A stretch of DNA of 8,316 nucleotides from Nitrososphaera sp. UBA210 (GTDB lineage Archaea > Thermoproteota > Nitrososphaeria > Nitrososphaerales > Nitrososphaeraceae): positions 1 to 8,316 of the forward strand of contig DADA01000116.1 of the NCBI GenBank assembly GCA_002494895.1, in the 5' to 3' direction. The position numbers and the translations under genes are program-made. The notes beneath the pieces were generated by a model. That model saw only the letters and a list, made by a program, of their open reading frames with translations. It searched no databases and was not told the origin of the DNA. Below are positions 4,715-8,316 of the stretch, one piece after another (position 1 is the stretch's first letter; every line of letters starts with the position of its first letter).

Positions 4715-5950
4715 TCAGGAATCCTTGGCGTCAATCGTAGTCGACGGACCGGGAGGGACTTTTTTGTATGCTAGTTTGAGCCATATTGGAGTTATTATCG
4801 TAGTAGCTGCAACCATCATTATTACGGCGGTATAGATATCGTCGCTAAGAGCCCCCGAAGATACACCGACGCCGGCTACTATCAAACCTACTTCGCCCCT
4901 CGAAATCATTCCTATGCCCACTCTCATGGACTTTGCCTTGTCCTTCAGAAAGGCGTATGCAGGCAGGACAGTTCCAACCAGTTTGGTTATCACCGCTATC
5001 GCAATCAATATCCCTGCCAAGTACAAAACGTCAAGATTTACCCCGGTAAGGTTGACCTGGGCCCCAATGATCGCAAAGAATAGCGGCGCAAAAATTATCT
5101 GTAGCTTGTCCACGTATCCGTGTACTTGCCTGATAATTTTCGAGCCTGCAACAGCCATGCCTATCGCAAAGGCCCCAACTATCGGAGACAAGCCCAGGAA
5201 AGCAGCAATGCCGGCTCCTGCAAAAAACGAAGCGGTCACTATCCCCTCGGCGCTTCCCTTCGATTTCCAAAGTCGTTCTGAATGAAGCACCCTTGGAATG
5301 ATCAGGACGGAAACGATCAGTATCGCGGCAAAGATGCCCAGTACTTGCATTATCAGCAGAGTTATGTCAAGTATGGCTGGTTCAGTATTGCCGGTTTGAA
5401 CCATACTCACGACTACAGATAGCGCTGCGATCGCCAGTATGTCGTCAACGATTGCTGCGCCCAGTATAAGGCGCGCCTCTTTTGATTTCATCTTCCCAAG
5501 CTCTGTTAGGACTTGAACCGATATGGCTATGCTAGTAGCTGTAAGTGCTGTCGCAATCAAGACGGATTGCAACGTTTCGATGCCAAACGCTTCGAAAGCA
5601 TAATAACCGATGAAGAATGGAACGACAACTCCAATGGAGCCTACAGCAAAGGCCGCGGCTCCGCCTCTTAGAAATTCTCGCGGAGTAATTTCGAGACCTG
5701 CTATAAACAGAATGACGATCGCAGCGATTTCTCCGATATGCTTTATCGTTTCGTCCAGGACAACCAGTGGTTCCCCATTGACCAAAAGCAGCCCTCCCAG
5801 CGCAAATGGTCCAACGATAATTCCCGCAAGGAGCTCGCCGAGAACTATTGGAAGCTTTAGAAAGTGGAACAATTCGGCCATGAGCTTGGCAGCAAAGAGC
5901 AACACACTAAGAGAGATTACAACTTGAAAGAAAGCGACTTCGACTGCCAT
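4715..5950 (-). CDS. CPA2-family cation/proton antiporter (KefB/NapA-like membrane domain only)
   Basis: This 411-residue integral membrane protein exchanges Na+ or K+ for H+ in the CPA2 branch (Na_H_Exchanger domain, about residues 10-390). Twelve or so hydrophobic helices run through it. Key motifs are the unwound-helix segment ALTATSIAIS (135-144); the ion-binding acidic pair Asp169-Asp170 in AAIVDDILAI; FFAIIGAQVNL (291-301); and MISRGEVGLIVAG (348-360), whose Arg351 and Glu353 are conserved in the family. The Asp-Asp pair, rather than Asn-Asp, suggests electrogenic exchange by analogy with NapA/NhaA. There is no C-terminal TrkA-N (RCK) regulatory domain, so it is not a full Kef channel. 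Roles in pH and salt balance are inferred. ATG 5950 lies 27 bases from the centre of a TATA element, and the mRNA is likely leaderless. Confidence 0.92.
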   Translation of the reverse strand: MAVEVAFFQVVISLSVLLFAAKLMAELFHFLKLPIVLGELLAGIIVGPFALGGLLLVNGEPLVVLDETIKHIGEIAAIVILFIAGLEITPREFLRGGAAAFAVGSIGVVVPFFIGYYAFEAFGIETLQSVLIATALTATSIAISVQVLTELGKMKSKEARLILGAAIVDDILAIAALSVVVSMVQTGNTEPAILDITLLIMQVLGIFAAILIVSVLIIPRVLHSERLWKSKGSAEGIVTASFFAGAGIAAFLGLSPIVGAFAIGMAVAGSKIIRQVHGYVDKLQIIFAPLFFAIIGAQVNLTGVNLDVLYLAGILIAIAVITKLVGTVLPAYAFLKDKAKSMRVGIGMISRGEVGLIVAGVGVSSGALSDDIYTAVIMMVAATTIITPIWLKLAYKKVPPGPSTTIDAKDS

Positions 5951-5972
5951 TTTCTTAGTTTCTAGTCGTGAA

Positions 5973-5981
5973 CCTTTAAGG
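5973..5981. promoter_or_regulatory. Shared, centred TATA element between two divergent genes
   Basis: CCTTTAAGG reads CCTTAAAGG on the other strand, so it is almost palindromic. Its central base, 5977, is exactly 27 bases from the antiporter ATG (5950) and exactly 27 bases from the zinc-ribbon ATG (6004). It is the only good TATA candidate in the 53-base gap, so one TBP/TFB site may serve both directions. Confidence 0.55.
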
Positions 5982-6003
5982 ATAACTGTCAGTCATCAGT
6001 TCT

Positions 6004-6168
6004 ATGGTGGAGCTGAGATGCCGGAACTGCAAACGCGTTTTCCAGTACGAAGGTCATGCAAAATTCTTTGCTCGTTGTCCACAATGCAAATCGACCGTGT
6101 GGATTGCGAGGCCAAGAAACTATGGAAAGCATAACCCTAGAGTTAGAAATGCCCGTCATAGGCGTTGA
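6004..6168 (+). CDS. Zinc-ribbon microprotein with basic tail (54 aa)
   Basis: The frame encodes 54 residues starting MVELRCRNCKRVFQY. Two knuckles, Cys6/Cys9 and Cys25/Cys28 (RCPQC), form a compact zinc ribbon resembling the FmdB-type or MJ0042-type ribbon found at the start of regulators. The last 24 residues (residues 31-54) contain eight Arg or Lys plus two His and few acidic residues, which suggests nucleic-acid binding. The ATG fits the shared TATA element at 5973-5981, so the mRNA would be leaderless. It is divergent from the antiporter and could be co-expressed with it. No family name can be given; a structural role within a larger complex is an alternative to regulation. Confidence 0.7.
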   Translation: MVELRCRNCKRVFQYEGHAKFFARCPQCKSTVWIARPRNYGKHNPRVRNARHRR

Positions 6169-6225
6169 TACCCGTCCCCGTATCTTTCATAGGATGTCTG
6201 CATCAGGGATCCGGAAGCCAACCTG

Positions 6226-7026
6226 CTAGATTTTAAAGAGCCGTTTGGCGTTTCTGAACATCAGCAGTTCCCTTGAGTGTTGTGAGAGGTCCAGTCCCGC
6301 AACGAAATTCAGATACGAGTCCATTCCAGATATCGGCCAATCTGTGCCATAAAGGAGGTATCTGGGTTCACCAGAATAATTCAGAAATTCGGCTATCCTT
6401 TCAACCATGTACTGCTCGTAGAAATGCGAAAAGTCTCCTAGAACAAGCCCGGATATGTCTGCGTATACGTTCTTGTTCTTGTAAACGAGTTCTTGGCAGT
6501 CCAAAAACCATGGATTGCCCAGATGGCACATTACTACCTTCAGCTCGGGATTGTCTACCGCGACTTCATCAATATTGAGGGGGTGAGAGTATCTCAGTTT
6601 TCCTGTGCTGCTGAATGTATCGCCGGTATGGATCATTACAGGCACATCGTTTTCAATGCACATGTCGTATACTCTCTGGTACCTTTTGTCATAGGGGTAA
6701 TAATGCTCGTACCCGCAGTACAGCTTTAATCCCTTTATCCGTCCTTCCTTTAGCCATCTTTCGCAGCGCTGATAGTCCTCTTCTGTATGGTTGTCTATAG
6801 AGAGTCCCGCAACTACTCCCAGCATTCCATCGTGTTTTCTAGTAGCCTCGATCACCTGGGCAGTTGAAGGCCTGTCTTCATTGACCATGTAAGAACTGAG
6901 GACGATAGCGTAATCGATATTGGCATTATGCATCGTATCTGTTAGCTTTTTGACCCTTTTTTCCAGAGGTAGAAATGGCGTACCTTCATAGTGGTTGAGG
7001 TGTACGTGGCAATCGATCACCTTCAT
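6226..7026 (-). CDS. Amidohydrolase-2 family metal-dependent hydrolase or decarboxylase
   Basis: This is a 266-residue TIM-barrel protein of the amidohydrolase superfamily, Amidohydro_2 branch (ACMSD/gamma-resorcylate decarboxylase-like). Metal-ligand and catalytic residues are in place: His7 and His9 in DCHVHL, His133 in VPVMIHTGD, His168 in VVMCHLGNPW, and Asp229 in LLYGTDWPIS. Lys101 in IKGLKLYCGY lies on the strand that carries a catalytic or carbamylated residue in some relatives. Members hydrolyse C-N or C-O bonds or decarboxylate aromatic acids; the substrate cannot be read from sequence. It starts 16 bases after the GNAT gene's stop, in an operon, so the GNAT product or a related amide is a reasonable guess for the substrate. 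The length is at the short end for the family, but both ends of the barrel are present. Confidence 0.87.
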   Translation of the reverse strand: MKVIDCHVHLNHYEGTPFLPLEKRVKKLTDTMHNANIDYAIVLSSYMVNEDRPSTAQVIEATRKHDGMLGVVAGLSIDNHTEEDYQRCERWLKEGRIKGLKLYCGYEHYYPYDKRYQRVYDMCIENDVPVMIHTGDTFSSTGKLRYSHPLNIDEVAVDNPELKVVMCHLGNPWFLDCQELVYKNKNVYADISGLVLGDFSHFYEQYMVERIAEFLNYSGEPRYLLYGTDWPISGMDSYLNFVAGLDLSQHSRELLMFRNAKRLFKI

Positions 7027-7042
7027 GATCCATCATCAGCAG

Positions 7043-7699
7043 CTAGCGCTGCTCGTGACCGGGATTGGTCCACTCGATAAAAGAAGCGAAGTTGAGAGAC
7101 CTGCTGTCTTTCATGTAGTTTGGCAGTATTTTGATAAACCTAAAGCCGTTTTTCAGCTGGAAGGATAGAACGGGATCCCGGAGTTCCCCGGCTATCACCT
7201 TTTGGGCGTATTCCAGAGGCGTCATGTTCTTTGCGTATTCACAGTAATTAAATAATCTTCCACCCGCTATTATCCTGCGTAGCCCTAGCTTGATTGTCAG
7301 TTGCTTTCTGACATCGTACAGCATCGTAGCTATTCCCATTCTCCTTGTGGACGGATGGGTCGAGACATCTGCCGCATATAGGCTGTCTCCGCGCGAGTTG
7401 TGGTTTGAAAACATTCCGTTCGCAGTTATTTGGTTATAGGTGTGCTCTGCGTAATCGGGAGTCAAGTTAACGATCAGGCTACTCGAGGAAGCTATAATCT
7501 TTCCATCCAGCTCTGCACAGAATTGTCCGTTCGGAAAGATCTCCAAATGGTTTCTCAGGTGATGTTCGCGCCATATCACACCGTCCTTTGCCATATACGG
7601 GAATGATTCCTTTTGCAGCTCGATTACGTGAGAAATGTCATCAGGCTTCATCTCTCTTACGATGACTTCATTCCTGACTCCGATCTTTTCGTTTGGCAT
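7043..7699 (-). CDS. GNAT family N-acetyltransferase
   Basis: This is a 218-residue acetyl-CoA-dependent transferase. After a short leader, the domain begins at EVIVREMKPDDISHVIELQKESFP (residues 11-34). The strand-4 and acetyl-CoA pyrophosphate loop is AADVSTHPSTRRMGIATMLYDVRKQL (109-134), where R119-R120-M-G-I-A matches the Q/R-x-x-G-x-G/A motif. The C-terminal part contains GFRFIKILPNYMKD (185-198), as in GNATs in which the final strand recognises the acceptor. Residues 148-178, GRLFNYCEYAKNMTPLEYAQ onward, look like the insert of GNATs that in other organisms are fused to a nitrilase-type hydrolase. The gene leads a two-gene operon with the amidohydrolase, and a TATA-like GATATCA lies about 22-29 bases before ATG 7699. 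The acceptor is unknown. Confidence 0.88.
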   Translation of the reverse strand: MPNEKIGVRNEVIVREMKPDDISHVIELQKESFPYMAKDGVIWREHHLRNHLEIFPNGQFCAELDGKIIASSSSLIVNLTPDYAEHTYNQITANGMFSNHNSRGDSLYAADVSTHPSTRRMGIATMLYDVRKQLTIKLGLRRIIAGGRLFNYCEYAKNMTPLEYAQKVIAGELRDPVLSFQLKNGFRFIKILPNYMKDSRSLNFASFIEWTNPGHEQR

Positions 7700-7720
7700 A
7701 CAGCATGCACGTATAGCGGA

Positions 7721-7729
7721 TGATATCTA
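7721..7729 (-). promoter_or_regulatory. TATA-like element of the GNAT-amidohydrolase operon
   Basis: The minus strand reads TAGATATCA 22-30 bases upstream of ATG 7699, the spacing of a leaderless archaeal promoter. The rest of the interval to the patatin-like gene (7730-7928) contains only A/T runs and a weak GAAAAA/TTTTTC inverted repeat. Confidence 0.45.
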
Positions 7730-7928
7730 GGGAACCATTAATCAATCTTCTTGCCACGAAAAACGCTTGAAAAATGGGTTATTGTATTTTTCGCGGCGCC
7801 TAGCCGTTTAGCAATTGCCCCCAACGGGCGCAGGAAAAAGGCCCTTGTATGTTTGTGATTGTAGTTTACGGCAACATTTTAAGAAGACCTCACTCCATTA
7901 GCATCATCTTGAATCGTGGCGTGGGATT

Positions 7929-8316
7929 ATGACCCGGAGTCCGCAGCACACTAAGACCAGGGTCACGGAGAACGTGCTTGTTCTGCAGGGTGGAGGGTCA
8001 CTCGGCGCGTTTGCCTGCGGCGTGTTCAAGGCTCTACACGAAAGGGAAATCCGGTTTGATATGGTAGGCGGCACATCAATCGGAGCTGTCAACGCGGCGA
8101 TTATCTGCGGAAGCAAACACGACGATCCGGTCCGCGATTTGGAAGATTTTTGGATAGAGCTGGCTGAAAGCAGCTACAATATTTTTCAGGATTTTTCATT
8201 TACTTACTTTGACACAAGAAGGGGTGCGATGGGTTCAAAGAAAATTCCGGCCTCGGCTATGAATGCACTCATGTTCGGAGTCCCTGCTTTCTTTGTTCCG
8301 GTGTGGCAGAGTCAGT
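7929..8316 (+). CDS. Patatin-like phospholipase, N-terminal part (runs off the window)
   Basis: The first 129 residues of a patatin-family serine lipid acyl hydrolase are present; the 3' part lies beyond the window. VLVLQGGGSLGAFACGVFKAL (residues 16-36) contains the glycine-rich oxyanion loop, with Gly21-Gly23. GGTSIGAVNAAIICG (47-61) contains the nucleophile elbow G-T-S-I-G with Ser50. The catalytic Asp of the Ser-Asp dyad (DGG/A motif) would lie downstream and is not seen. Bacterial and archaeal patatins hydrolyse phospholipid or neutral lipid acyl esters. A true acyl-lipid substrate is odd in an archaeon with ether lipids, so stored acyl esters or polyhydroxyalkanoate-type granules are possible. 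ATG 7929 is the first ATG after an in-frame TAG. TTTTAAG at about 7877-7883 could be its TATA box. Confidence 0.9.
   Translation, partial: MTRSPQHTKTRVTENVLVLQGGGSLGAFACGVFKALHEREIRFDMVGGTSIGAVNAAIICGSKHDDPVRDLEDFWIELAESSYNIFQDFSFTYFDTRRGAMGSKKIPASAMNALMFGVPAFFVPVWQSQ

Noticed and set aside
4914..5285. A 123-codon plus-strand open frame, and similar frames at 5610-5927 and 5031-5270
   Set aside because: They are shadows within the antiporter gene; their composition is that of reversed hydrophobic codons.
7756..7797. A GAAAAA/TTTTTC inverted repeat between the GNAT and patatin-like genes
   Set aside because: It is short, AT-only and has a long loop; it is expected by chance in an AT-rich promoter interval.
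1..8316. CRISPR array, toxin-antitoxin, restriction or phage-defence system
   Set aside because: I saw no regularly spaced direct repeats, nuclease, methylase, helicase or toxin motif. The gene content is ordinary chromosomal, apart from the scarred left edge.

Overview
The window looks like chromosomal DNA from an ammonia-oxidizing archaeon of the Nitrososphaera type (Thaumarchaeota/Nitrososphaerota). The assignment is an inference from gene content and gene-start architecture. It rests on a membrane-anchored plastocyanin-like copper protein, a stand-alone Lrp/AsnC ligand-binding (RAM) protein, several 50-56 residue zinc-ribbon proteins, a tRNA without encoded CCA, and many genes whose archaeal TATA-like box lies only 22-30 bases before the start codon (leaderless transcripts).

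Layout. Positions 1-555 are a scarred region. They hold the 5' part of an unrecognised minus-strand reading frame that leaves the window, a cluster of overlapping inverted repeats, and the decayed C-terminal tail of a DDE transposase. Next to it (556-981, minus) is an SRPBCC/AHSA1 protein that looks bacterial, probably imported from Bacteroidetes. Then come a small two-helix membrane protein (1126-1389), a Dps mini-ferritin (1585-2106), a convergent plastocyanin-like protein (2178-2678, minus), two zinc-ribbon microproteins (2760-2930, 2986-3141), a DUF1428 protein (3224-3619) and a lone RAM-domain protein (3733-3981). A zinc-finger ORF and a two-helix membrane ORF (4340 to 3978, minus) follow; they lie in one frame, separated by a single TAG. 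A tRNA-Arg(UCG) is at 4429-4503. Next are a CPA2-type cation/proton antiporter (4715-5950, minus) divergent from another zinc-ribbon microprotein (6004-6168), then a GNAT acetyltransferase plus amidohydrolase operon (7699 to 6226, minus). The start of a patatin-like lipid hydrolase (7929 to the window end) is last.

How the genes work together. Dps (iron and peroxide) and the plastocyanin-like protein (copper electron carrier) fit a metal-rich redox lifestyle, but they are separately promoted and convergent. The only clear operons are GNAT-amidohydrolase and the zinc-finger/membrane pair. I see no defence island, CRISPR array or intact mobile element. The points most worth a second look are the single-TAG split of a possible zinc-finger/membrane fusion, the exactly centred shared TATA element between antiporter and microprotein, the orphan zinc-ribbon microproteins, and the transposase fossil beside a bacterial-looking gene.
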